This document shows positions 7,885 through 16,086 of a stretch of DNA of 29,341 nucleotides, in pieces; the first letter of the stretch is position 1; each line of letters begins with the position of its first letter. Source of the stretch: Tangfeifania sp. (GTDB lineage Bacteria; Bacteroidota; Bacteroidia; Bacteroidales; Prolixibacteraceae). The notes beneath the pieces were generated by a model that had not been told where the DNA came from, did no database searches, and saw nothing but the letters and a program-made list of their open reading frames with translations. The stretch spans positions 1-29,341 of the forward strand of contig JAGYMR010000007.1 in the NCBI GenBank assembly GCA_018400515.1, read 5' to 3'. The translations under genes were made by a program, and so were the position numbers.

Positions 7885-8889
7885 TTACGCATTTAATTCA
7901 AACCATACCGGCGACGACCAGGCCAGTTGGGCATTTTTTTGGGTGACCCTTACATAATAATAGAGAACGTCTTTTTCTTTGGTGAAAGCCTCTTTATCGG
8001 TCAGTTGGACCGAGAATTCATCATCGCCCGCCGGGACTTCAAATGTTTTGAGTACCCGGCTGTTTCGCAGCAGTTCAATTTTTTCAAGGGGATGGGCGCC
8101 TTTGGCAAAGATGCTTATTGTAGGAGATTGGTCTCGTGGGATTGTTTCCCCCATCAGGGCGTTGTTGACTTTAAAATCCACCAATATTTTTTGGTGAACC
8201 CCATCGGTGATGCCGTAGACCAGGTAGATTTTTCCGTCCTTTCCCCAGGCGACTGCCGGATCCAGGCAACATTCGTCCGGCCGGGTAATCCGTTGGGGAG
8301 GGCTCCACCGGTTATTCCGGTATTTGCTCAGGTGTACCGAAAATTTCCCCTGATGGTAGTTTTCCCAAACAAGCAGGATCTTTCCCTTTTCCGGGGCTGT
8401 TATTTTCGGGTTGGCCGCTTTTCCCGGCCCCCTGCTAACTTTCTGCGGGGCGCTGAATCCTTCTGTTTTTAAGCGGGAGGCATAAACGTTCCATTGGTTA
8501 TCATTTCCAATCTCAATCCAGGCGACGGCAGGTTTTCCACCGGGCGGACAGGCAGCCGAAGGTGTTTCATAAAAACCATCCCCGGGGGTTACAGGGGCTT
8601 TTTCTTTCCATTTATTTCCTTCCAGCTGAAAACAGGAGATGCGTTCTTCCTGGCGGGGCCAGGGGAACCTGCGGAGGGAAAAGAGCCAGGCACTGCCCTT
8701 CCCGTTGCTAACCAGACAGGGGGTCTCTTCCCGGTCCCTTTCAAAGGATGTCAGCGAAAGATCGGAAAGCAAAGACGGAAGCTTTTTTGGTCCCGGGACC
8801 ACCTCGTTCTCAGAAGCCATCAAGCCCGGTATCATGGTTGTGCCGATGATGGCGGAGGAGGTATTTTTTAAAAAGATGCGTCGTTTCAT
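7885..8889 (-). CDS. Tat-leader propeller protein with DUF3604-like C-terminal domain
   Basis: 334-residue exported protein of no established function. The N-terminus (MKRRIFLKNTSSAIIGTTMIPGLMAS) is a twin-arginine type leader. Residues about 40-240 hold beta-propeller blades of about 50 residues with recurring patterns: KPAVAWIEIGNDNQWNVYAS, GKILLVWENYHQGKFSVHLS and DPAVAWGKDGKIYLVYG. No sialidase Asp-box (SxDxGxTW) is seen, so I do not call it a sialidase. From about residue 230 the pattern QKILVDFKVNNALMGE, then IELLRNSRVLKTFE and YYYVRVTQKNAQLAWSSP, resembles the C-terminal Ig-like part of DUF3604 (PHP-type metal hydrolase-like) proteins, but the metal-binding core expected between is absent. 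It lies 16 bases after the upstream GH2 gene and is the last gene of that group. Leader confidence is high; the DUF3604 link is from memory of the family. Confidence 0.7.
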   Translation of the reverse strand: MKRRIFLKNTSSAIIGTTMIPGLMASENEVVPGPKKLPSLLSDLSLTSFERDREETPCLVSNGKGSAWLFSLRRFPWPRQEERISCFQLEGNKWKEKAPVTPGDGFYETPSAACPPGGKPAVAWIEIGNDNQWNVYASRLKTEGFSAPQKVSRGPGKAANPKITAPEKGKILLVWENYHQGKFSVHLSKYRNNRWSPPQRITRPDECCLDPAVAWGKDGKIYLVYGITDGVHQKILVDFKVNNALMGETIPRDQSPTISIFAKGAHPLEKIELLRNSRVLKTFEVPAGDDEFSVQLTDKEAFTKEKDVLYYYVRVTQKNAQLAWSSPVWFELNA

Positions 8890-8905
8890 TGATAAAAAAT
8901 TTATT

Positions 8906-11497
8906 TTAAGGGATCATCAGATCATTACCGGTGATTTGGACATTTGCCTTTTCATCCTCCGGGATTTTGACCGTATATGGAATTCCCGGCAGCAGGTCGA
9001 AGCAGTTATCAGAAACAGCCGATTCCCCGTTGAGGTCGAGGCAAACGCCCCAGACAAAAACAGGGGATGTCAAAATGGCTTTATTGCCCTCGTATTGAAT
9101 GGAGATCTGCGGTTTTTGCAGCTCCAGTTCTTTAAATCTGGCCAGGAACAGCCGGTGCTGGGAAATCAGGTTTTCATTCTTTTTCAGGGCAGCGAAGGTC
9201 CCGTGATTTTGGAACCCCGCCTTCTCAAAAATTTCCCGGTCGAAGGAAGCAATGAGGGTAGAGGCATTTGGCGGGAGGGTGACATTCGCTGATTTGTTAA
9301 AGGGGATGTTTCCGTTGGTGTTAAACACTCCGTACAGGAGGTTTCCTTTCCAGGCGGATTGTTGTTCGTTGATCCCGTAGATGTTGATTTTGCCCGCTTC
9401 TTCCGCCACCACGACGGAAATTGGCTGAAAAACCCGCCGGACGGGATGATAGGCCAGTTTTTTCCGCAGATAATAATCCACAATGGTCCATCCGTGGGTG
9501 ACGGGCCAGGAGTCGTTGTACATCCAGAAGACGGCGCTTGAACTGCTGTACATCCGCCGGTGATAATTATTGATATACTCTTTTAAACCTTCTGCCTGCA
9601 GCAGTGCACTGGCAAAGATATAGTTGTCAAAGCTCATTTTTTTATAATCCTTGCCCAGCCAGTCGTTGACGAACTGATAGGTCACTCCTTCCTTGTCCGT
9701 TACGAAATTCATGAGGTTATCGTGCTGTTCCCAGGAGAAGGACCGGACAAACTGTTCATCCGGAGGCAGGAACTGCCGGATGGTGGCAGGGGAGCTGGCT
9801 CCAAGGACTCCTCCTTCATTGGGAAAGCGGTCGACATAATCGCGGTAGGCCCATAAGTTGGTCCCGTCTTTTTGGAGGGTGACGCCCCAGGGATGCTGGT
9901 CGCCTGTTACGGGACTGTTGGGAAATTCATGGCCTTCCGAATAGGGGGAGCTTGGCCAGTAAAAGCGGTAGGGGTCCTCTTCTTTCATGATGACCGGCAT
10001 CATGTGGTGGTAAATGATGTAATCGGGAACCACTTTCCCGCTGTTTTTGTATCCCCAGCCCCAGGTGCCCCATTCAAGTTCATTGTTTCCACACCAGGCA
10101 ATCAGGGAGGGATGGTGTGCAAATTCGCGGACGGCCCAGGTGACTTCCGCTTCCACATTGTTATAAAAACCGACATCATCGCCCGGATATTTGGAGCATG
10201 CAAACAGGAAATCGTGCCATACCACCAGTCCTTTTTCATCGCATAAACGGAGCAGGTCATTGCCCGCAAAAAGTCCTCCGCCCCAAATGCGCAGCATATT
10301 GAAATTGGCATCTAAAGCCAGGTCGGTAAGTTTTTCCAGTTTTTCATGGCTTACGTTGCTGTAGATCATGTCGGCCGGGACCCAGTTCCCTCCTTTCATG
10401 AAAACGGGTCGGTTATTGATCCGGATGGTGAAATAGTTGCCTTCCACCGGGTGGGGGGACCGGTCCACTTCGATTTTCCGGAAGCCGATCTTCCGGGTAC
10501 CTGAATCGATGGTTTTGCCATCTTTTTTTAAATCCACCCGGAGGGTATACAGGTTTTGATCGCCCTGTCCAACGGGCCACCATAACTCCGGTTTTTTTAC
10601 TGTCATTGTCACTGCCACGGGGGCCAGGCCCTTTTCAATCCGTGCAGTCCGGGAAATGGACCGGCCGGTTTCAACCAGCGTGGTTTCAACCTGCAGGTCG
10701 ATTGCTTTTTCGGTCCCTTCAATAAAAGAACGGATGGTGAGCGTTGCTTCTGAGAGGTCATCGTTCAGCTTTATCCAGGGGACGATGTTGTCCAGCCGGG
10801 CACTTTCCCGCCAGAAAAGGGAGACATCCCCGGTAATGCCCACATTAACCAAAAAAGGGTTCCAGTCCCACGAAAATTGGTACTGGGGTTTACGTAACCA
10901 GTGTCGTTTATTCAGGTGAACGTTCAGCGCGTTGCTGTAATCGGGTAGGTTTTTGGCCGCTTTTTCATACATCCCGCTTTCTATTCCAACGGTGAGGATG
11001 TTCCGGCCCTTTTTCAGCAGCCCTGTTACGTTAATCAGACAGGGGATAAACGCGTTTTGGTGTTTTTTTATCATTTGGCCGTTCAGGAAGATGGTGGCCG
11101 CGTAATCGAGCCGATCAAATTCGAGCCATGCCGGTTGATTGACGGCTGTTTCCGGTACTTCAAACTGTTTATAATACTGCCAGTATTGCTGAGCCACCCA
11201 GCGGGAGGCCATGAAATTTGTCCCATAGTGCAGGTTCCCTGTCATTCCCTTTTTTTGCATGGCAAGATTCAGGTCCATAGGGACATCCACCTCCATATAC
11301 CGGAGGGGATCGTTCAGGGGATTCATACGTATGAACCCTGCAATGTTGTTGGGCCCGTGGTTCCCGTCATTCCAGGTTACTTTCCATTTTCCGGATAAAT
11401 TCAGCCGGTTTTTCCCCTGAGCATGTGTGTTTCGGGGCATCCCCTGATAGAAGAAAAGGATGAAGGCCATGGGTTTGATCAGTTTTGCAAAGGACAT
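8906..11497 (-). CDS. GH2 family glycosidase, beta-mannosidase-like (2)
   Basis: 863-residue exported GH2 enzyme, full length for the family. Residues 1-27 form a signal peptide ending near THAQG. Domain order: jelly roll (about 30-225, with WLEFDRLDYAATIFLNG and the QFSWDWNP stretch), Ig-like domain (about 230-345), TIM barrel (about 350-670, RIWGGGLF at 403-410), and C-terminal beta domains (about 680-863). The acid/base is E473 in LIAWCGNNELEWG. The nucleophile candidate is E561 in FPNEGGVLG, a context different from the HSEAG of the other GH2 gene, so the two are probably different subfamilies with different linkages. Beta-mannosidase or exo-beta-glucosaminidase-like activity on terminal sugars is likely. 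Only 10 bases separate it from the DUF5010 gene, indicating one transcript. Confidence 0.9.
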   Translation of the reverse strand: MSFAKLIKPMAFILFFYQGMPRNTHAQGKNRLNLSGKWKVTWNDGNHGPNNIAGFIRMNPLNDPLRYMEVDVPMDLNLAMQKKGMTGNLHYGTNFMASRWVAQQYWQYYKQFEVPETAVNQPAWLEFDRLDYAATIFLNGQMIKKHQNAFIPCLINVTGLLKKGRNILTVGIESGMYEKAAKNLPDYSNALNVHLNKRHWLRKPQYQFSWDWNPFLVNVGITGDVSLFWRESARLDNIVPWIKLNDDLSEATLTIRSFIEGTEKAIDLQVETTLVETGRSISRTARIEKGLAPVAVTMTVKKPELWWPVGQGDQNLYTLRVDLKKDGKTIDSGTRKIGFRKIEVDRSPHPVEGNYFTIRINNRPVFMKGGNWVPADMIYSNVSHEKLEKLTDLALDANFNMLRIWGGGLFAGNDLLRLCDEKGLVVWHDFLFACSKYPGDDVGFYNNVEAEVTWAVREFAHHPSLIAWCGNNELEWGTWGWGYKNSGKVVPDYIIYHHMMPVIMKEEDPYRFYWPSSPYSEGHEFPNSPVTGDQHPWGVTLQKDGTNLWAYRDYVDRFPNEGGVLGASSPATIRQFLPPDEQFVRSFSWEQHDNLMNFVTDKEGVTYQFVNDWLGKDYKKMSFDNYIFASALLQAEGLKEYINNYHRRMYSSSSAVFWMYNDSWPVTHGWTIVDYYLRKKLAYHPVRRVFQPISVVVAEEAGKINIYGINEQQSAWKGNLLYGVFNTNGNIPFNKSANVTLPPNASTLIASFDREIFEKAGFQNHGTFAALKKNENLISQHRLFLARFKELELQKPQISIQYEGNKAILTSPVFVWGVCLDLNGESAVSDNCFDLLPGIPYTVKIPEDEKANVQITGNDLMIP

Positions 11498-11507
11498 TTT
11501 TCAAGTT

Positions 11508-13133
11508 TTAATTGGTTGTTTCTATACTGATATGTTTGATGCGCAGATGGGTGTCAGGCACGGCCAGCCGGAAATCGGCGCCGCCATTTTGCCGGTTGGT
11601 GAACCGGGCATCGCTAAGTTCAAACGAAGCCCGTTTCCAGGTATCGGAACCCGTTGTGTTCAGCTCCGTCAGTGATTTATAGGCTCCATTCATGGTGGCG
11701 TTTTCATCTTTTGAGTCGTACTGGAGGGTAAAGCCGGTGCCGGCTGAATCGAAATAATCCACATGAACGGCATAAACCGGATCATTTTTCCCCAGTTTAA
11801 AAAAGGGATTGATCTGAAAATACATATACATTCCGCCGTGTTCGGTTGAAACCGGGGCCAGACAGGGGATATCCCCCACCAGTTTTACGGTGGTTTGTCC
11901 GTCTTCCGGCTTTACATGCCCTATACCGTGGGTGTCGCCGTCTTCCCCGAAGTCAATGAATACACTGTCCGCTTCGAGGAACTCTTTTCCGGGGAATTCT
12001 TCCGGCATTTCGCCATTTTTAAAGCGGGCTCCGTATTCGGCTGTGAGGTCAATGTATTGACGTCCGTATTCACGGGTGTGGGCAATATCGGTGCCTTCGT
12101 GAAACTCATTCCATGTTTCGATGAGCACAATGTTCATGGCATTATCGAGCGCTCCCCGTACGAGTGCCTGGTTCCAGTTATCGATGTAAAACTGCCCGTC
12201 TTCCCGTTCCCGGACAGGAGTGGTTCTGCCGGGGACGACGCGGTCATCATATCCCGGACCAATGGCGATGGTCCCGTAGGCTTTGATCCCCCCAAGGGCA
12301 GCCCCCCAGGCATAGATGTTTTCCGAATTTGCATTGGTCCATGAGATCTCCCGGACAATGTAGAGGTCATTCCCTCCGAAGTCGGTGGAAAACCGCTGAT
12401 CGGCAAAATCAAAGGTGCTTTGATCGTGTTTTTCTGCCCAGTTGGCCGAATAGAGTCCTACATAGGGCTTGCCGTTGATGCGCGCCCGCATTTCGGGGGG
12501 GACGAGCGAGAAAAAATCCCGGATGAGTTTGTAGAAAAATTCTTTTCCGAAATTGGTGGTCAGATCGGGGCTTTCAGGCTCTTTTAAGCTGTCTTCATAC
12601 TTCAGGGAGGTGGTATCATAAAACATCCCGATCTTCGGGGGATCGATGCCTTCGGCTTTCAAAAACTGCCAGGCCTCCACCAGTTTTTCAATTCCCTGTA
12701 CGGCCCATGAAAGGTTCCGGGTATCCCCCCAATATACCGGGATTACAATGTCGATCCCTGCATCAATCATGTCCAGAAGTTCCTGCCGGTGCCAGCTGAC
12801 ATTCTTATAACTGAAGTTTTCCATGTTCACGGGGTGGTCGGTCAGGGCATCCGCCCCCCCTGCATAGGTGATATGGGCATTGGTGCTTATGTCGTACCAG
12901 TAAAAATAGTAGGTTACGAGCAGTTTGTCCTCCGAAGAAAAGGTCTCCTGTTCACTGGCAGGCACTTCACTGCCTTCCACATAGGGCCCCGGAGGGTCAA
13001 TATCCAGAACCGATCCGTCGATGTTTTCCGGTTCTTCAAATTCAAAATCATCGTTTTCTTCCCGGCAGTTCGTACTTAGAAGGATCAACCCCAGACTGAA
13101 TAAAAAAATAAAAATCTTACCGGATATTTTCAT
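11508..13133 (-). CDS. DUF5010 / GH99-like exported protein
   Basis: 541-residue secreted protein. The start at ATG 13133 (MKISGKIFIFLFSLGLILLSTNC) gives a signal peptide with Cys23, though the -1 Asn makes the lipobox poor; an ATG at 13148 would add five residues. Residues about 70-370 form a TIM-barrel-like domain: LLVTYYFYWYD, MIDAGIDIVIPVYWGD, and VLIETWNEFHEGTDI. The last holds E343 and E346 in an ExxEG arrangement like the catalytic pair (EWHEG) of GH99 endo-alpha-mannosidases. About 385-541 is a beta-sandwich resembling a carbohydrate-binding module. I recognise it as DUF5010 type; enzymatic activity is inferred from the motif, possibly endo-acting on mannose-containing glycans. It leads the group 11508-7885 after a 192-base gap from the sulfatase. 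No firm promoter is seen in that gap. Confidence 0.75.
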   Translation of the reverse strand: MKISGKIFIFLFSLGLILLSTNCREENDDFEFEEPENIDGSVLDIDPPGPYVEGSEVPASEQETFSSEDKLLVTYYFYWYDISTNAHITYAGGADALTDHPVNMENFSYKNVSWHRQELLDMIDAGIDIVIPVYWGDTRNLSWAVQGIEKLVEAWQFLKAEGIDPPKIGMFYDTTSLKYEDSLKEPESPDLTTNFGKEFFYKLIRDFFSLVPPEMRARINGKPYVGLYSANWAEKHDQSTFDFADQRFSTDFGGNDLYIVREISWTNANSENIYAWGAALGGIKAYGTIAIGPGYDDRVVPGRTTPVREREDGQFYIDNWNQALVRGALDNAMNIVLIETWNEFHEGTDIAHTREYGRQYIDLTAEYGARFKNGEMPEEFPGKEFLEADSVFIDFGEDGDTHGIGHVKPEDGQTTVKLVGDIPCLAPVSTEHGGMYMYFQINPFFKLGKNDPVYAVHVDYFDSAGTGFTLQYDSKDENATMNGAYKSLTELNTTGSDTWKRASFELSDARFTNRQNGGADFRLAVPDTHLRIKHISIETTN

Positions 13134-13325
13134 CGTTTTTTTGTACATGTTGATCTGTTTTCAAAATCATATTACGCTGGTAATAAACTTTTTGTTTTAG
13201 AATACAAGGATTTTCCCGGTTTGTTCCCTGATCCCGGTGTCTTTTCTTCCGGTAAGACCAGGAAGTTGTGTTTCCGTTTCCCTATGACCAGTTTTTCTGT
13301 CTATTTTTGAGAATGGCCTGCAACT

Positions 13326-15065
13326 TCATTCGTTCATCGGGGGCACTGATTTCCCCCTGCTAAACCCCTTATTTTTGATCTCCTCCAACAATGTTGTTAA
13401 CGCTTCTACTTTTTCCGGCTGTCCGAGGTACAAATTATTTTGCTCGAGCGGGTCTTTTTGTACATTATAGAGTTGTCCTTTTGGCCCGTTCTTTACCGGT
13501 GGAAGAATGGACGGATGGGAGAAACCTCCCGATCCCAGGCAGTCGATGTATTTCCAGCTTCCTTTTTTGATGGCCAGTTTTCCTCTTGATGAGAGGTATA
13601 CGATGTGGTCCCGGACGGGGGTGTTAATATTCCCGTTCAGCAGGCTCATAAAGCTAAAGCTGTCTTCTGCCTGGCTTTCTTTTAACGGTTGTCCCGTCAT
13701 TTCCGCAAAAGTGGCAAAGAAATCGGTCAGGCTCACCGTTTCATTGGTGATCCCTCCTGCTTTAATTTTTTCCGGCCATTTAATGACCAGGGGTACATGG
13801 TGTCCGCCGTCCCAGGCATCCCCTTTTTGGCCTCTTCGCGGCCAGTTGCTTTGATGCCCGTATTGCTGTTTGTCTTCTTCGGCCCAGTGTCCTCCGTTGT
13901 CGCTGGAGTAAATAACCATTGTATGCTCTTCGAGTCCCAGTTCTTTTAATTTTGTGTTGATGCGGTGGACGGCATGATCGATGTTTGCGATGAAGTCCCC
14001 GTAAGTACCCAACGCTGTTTTTCCCTGGAATTCCCGGTCGGGTACCCACGGGGTATGGGGTCCTGAAAGCGGCAGGTAAAGGAAAAAGGGGTTTTCATTT
14101 TTGGCTTCCCGTTCGATGAAAGCGATTCCTTTCGTTACAATCTTCTCCAGACACGCTTCAATTTTGAAGGATGCCGACATCTCCCCGTTTCGCCACCATA
14201 CCCCTCTTCCCCAATAGATATCATCTTCGCCGGTGTATTTTTCATCCCACACTTCAACGGTGGAGTCTAACCTGTTCGGATATACATCCGCTGTCAGGAT
14301 GATATCTGTATCCACCACCTGTTGATTTTCCAGGAAAACATAGGGTGGCATATCGAGCGAAGCCGGTAAGATGAAAGAGTAGTCGAATCCCAGGTCGTTA
14401 GGCCCCCCGGTGACCGGCGCACTGAAATCGGTATTGGTGTATCCCGTTGCTTTTTTGTCAGGGATTTGGGGAAGGGATGAATCTTTGCGACTCCAGTTGA
14501 GTCCCAGATGCCATTTTCCGACACAAGCGGTAGTGTATCCGCTGTTTTGCAGCAAATCGCCCATGGTTTCTCTTTCCGGTTCAATACAGGGATTTAAATA
14601 GCCCCAGTAATTTTGTTGGGGAGGGGTTCGCCAGAAGTACCGGCCGGTCAGCAGGGCATAGCGGGAGGGGGTGCAGACAGCACCGGCGGTATGGGCTTCG
14701 GTGAAGCGAATCCCTTCGGCTCCCAGTTGGTCTATCGCCGGCGTGGAAGTACGGGCGTAAGGGTTGTTGGCCGAGACATCCCCGTATCCCATGTCGTCGG
14801 CAAAAATGAAAACGACATTCGGGTTCTTTGGTTGTTCCGGTTCCCTGCAATGGGGAAGAAGGGCCACTGCCAGGAAGAGGAACAAACCTCTCTGAATGTC
14901 AGCGAAAGGCCGGATTTTTGTTCCGGTTTTTGAGGGGATTGGGTTGTTCAGAAGTTCGTTTTTTTTACCGATGCCTTCCGGTTTGAAACGGGGCAATAAA
15001 AAAATAAGATCTCTTTTTCTATCCATGGCTGAGGAGGTGTTTTTTATAAAAATTCGTCGTTTCAT
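13326..15065 (-). CDS. Sulfatase (S1, formylglycine type) with anomalous N-terminus
   Basis: 579-residue S1 sulfatase. Metal ligands D90-D91 are in NVVFIFADDMGYGD; the signature CTPSRYALLTGR starts at C131, the Cys that becomes formylglycine; further family blocks are GKWHLGL and YSSDNGGHW. It would cleave sulfate esters from glycans; subfamily and substrate are not decided. The N-terminus is odd. Residues 1-13 (MKRRIFIKNTSSA) copy the Tat leader of the gene at 7885-8889, but the following sequence (MDRKRDLIF...) does not continue as a Tat signal. A second hydrophobic export core, GLFLFLAVALLPHC, lies only at 60-73. No ATG lies between residues 14 and 92; a TTG at 14885 (residue 61), preceded by AGAGAGG, could be the functional start. 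No maturase gene is in the window. Confidence 0.9.
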   Translation of the reverse strand: MKRRIFIKNTSSAMDRKRDLIFLLPRFKPEGIGKKNELLNNPIPSKTGTKIRPFADIQRGLFLFLAVALLPHCREPEQPKNPNVVFIFADDMGYGDVSANNPYARTSTPAIDQLGAEGIRFTEAHTAGAVCTPSRYALLTGRYFWRTPPQQNYWGYLNPCIEPERETMGDLLQNSGYTTACVGKWHLGLNWSRKDSSLPQIPDKKATGYTNTDFSAPVTGGPNDLGFDYSFILPASLDMPPYVFLENQQVVDTDIILTADVYPNRLDSTVEVWDEKYTGEDDIYWGRGVWWRNGEMSASFKIEACLEKIVTKGIAFIEREAKNENPFFLYLPLSGPHTPWVPDREFQGKTALGTYGDFIANIDHAVHRINTKLKELGLEEHTMVIYSSDNGGHWAEEDKQQYGHQSNWPRRGQKGDAWDGGHHVPLVIKWPEKIKAGGITNETVSLTDFFATFAEMTGQPLKESQAEDSFSFMSLLNGNINTPVRDHIVYLSSRGKLAIKKGSWKYIDCLGSGGFSHPSILPPVKNGPKGQLYNVQKDPLEQNNLYLGQPEKVEALTTLLEEIKNKGFSRGKSVPPMNE

Positions 15066-15243
15066 AGGAATATTTATTATGCTATACGGTTTATTTCCGG
15101 TAATCCCTCAATTTATTCATTAAAATTCATTGAACTGAAAATCGAACGCGAGAACCATAATTCCCGGTGAAATGGTATGAGAGGATGGCACGGAGCACCC
15201 CATTCGTTTTCTAAAGATAAGGATTTTAAGTTGCTATTTTTTC

Positions 15244-15251
15244 TATATTTG
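15244..15251 (+). promoter_or_regulatory. Predicted -7 box upstream of methyltransferase
   Basis: TATATTTG matches the Bacteroidota -7 consensus TAnnTTTG exactly. It would start transcription about 45 bases before the ATG at 15302. The -33 region about 20 bases upstream is only T-rich (GGATTTTAAG), so that half is weak. It lies in the 236-bp divergent gap between the sulfatase and the methyltransferase. Confidence 0.5.
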
Positions 15252-15301
15252 TTTGACAAACAACATTGCCAACGATTAAAGTGAAAATAACCAGGAAAAA
15301 G

Positions 15302-16006
15302 ATGAGTGATCCGCTCGGAGCGGCGATCGCCGATTTTTTTGAATATGGTGAAGCGCCCGATATTTTGATTCATACCAGTTATACCGAAGGGGAACTGCTT
15401 TCGCCGGCCTATTTTTTCCGAAACGAGACCGGGATGCCTTCACTGGAACGGACAGCGCTGGATTACTGCCGGGGAAAGGTATTGGATGCAGGGGCGGCTG
15501 CCGGGTGTCATGCCCTTGTTCTGCAGGAGAAAGGCTTTGAGGTGACCGCTATTGACCGGTCGGAACGGGCCGTTGAAGTGATGCGAAAACGGGGTGTCCA
15601 AAGGGCGATTTGCAGGGACCTGTTTCATTTTCAGGAAAGGGGTTTTGATACCATTCTGCTTTTGATGAACGGGACCGGGATCGGACAGACCATTTCAGGA
15701 CTGCAAAGAATGCTGGTTCACCTGCGCAGCTTACTTTCGGAGGGGGGACAGATCCTGGTCGACTCGGCGGATATCCATTACCTTTTTGAAGAAGATGACG
15801 GATCGGTGTGGGTGGATCTTGTGAACACAGATTATTATGGTGAAATGGATTATGAGCTGAGGTATAAAGACCACACGGCAAAGTTTAAATGGCTTTTTAC
15901 CGATGAGGAAACCCTGGCTGAAACTGCCCGCAAATGCGGTCTGCAATGTGACATTCTGGCGCGGGGAGATCAGAATGATTTTCTTGGAAAATTGAAAGCC
16001 CTTTAA
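15302..16006 (+). CDS. Class I SAM-dependent methyltransferase
   Basis: 234-residue cytoplasmic methyltransferase. The ATG at 15302 is preferred over an in-frame TTG at 15266, because CCAGGAAAAAG just before it can act as a ribosome-binding site and the TTG is closer to the predicted promoter. Motif I is VLDAGAAAGCHALVLQEKG (about 60-78), followed by VTAIDRS with D85 as the ribose-binding acidic residue, then FDTILLLMNGTG as motif IV and LLSEGGQILVDS as post-motif. The N-terminal helical segment (IADFFEYGEAPD) is typical of small-molecule methyltransferases. The substrate is not apparent. It is divergent from the sulfatase and starts a three-gene plus-strand run, though the gaps of 80 and 61 bases mean operon membership is uncertain. 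Confidence 0.85.
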   Translation: MSDPLGAAIADFFEYGEAPDILIHTSYTEGELLSPAYFFRNETGMPSLERTALDYCRGKVLDAGAAAGCHALVLQEKGFEVTAIDRSERAVEVMRKRGVQRAICRDLFHFQERGFDTILLLMNGTGIGQTISGLQRMLVHLRSLLSEGGQILVDSADIHYLFEEDDGSVWVDLVNTDYYGEMDYELRYKDHTAKFKWLFTDEETLAETARKCGLQCDILARGDQNDFLGKLKAL

Positions 16007-16086
16007 AACAAGCGCCATTTTTTTGTTATTTTTATAGCAATATTTCAGAAGCATGAAGCTTTGGAAACGGATATGAATTGCTTGTT

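Noticed and set aside
7885..8889. Sialidase (GH33) identity for the propeller protein
   Set aside because: No Asp-boxes, no RIP motif and no catalytic Arg triad can be seen; only general propeller blade patterns.
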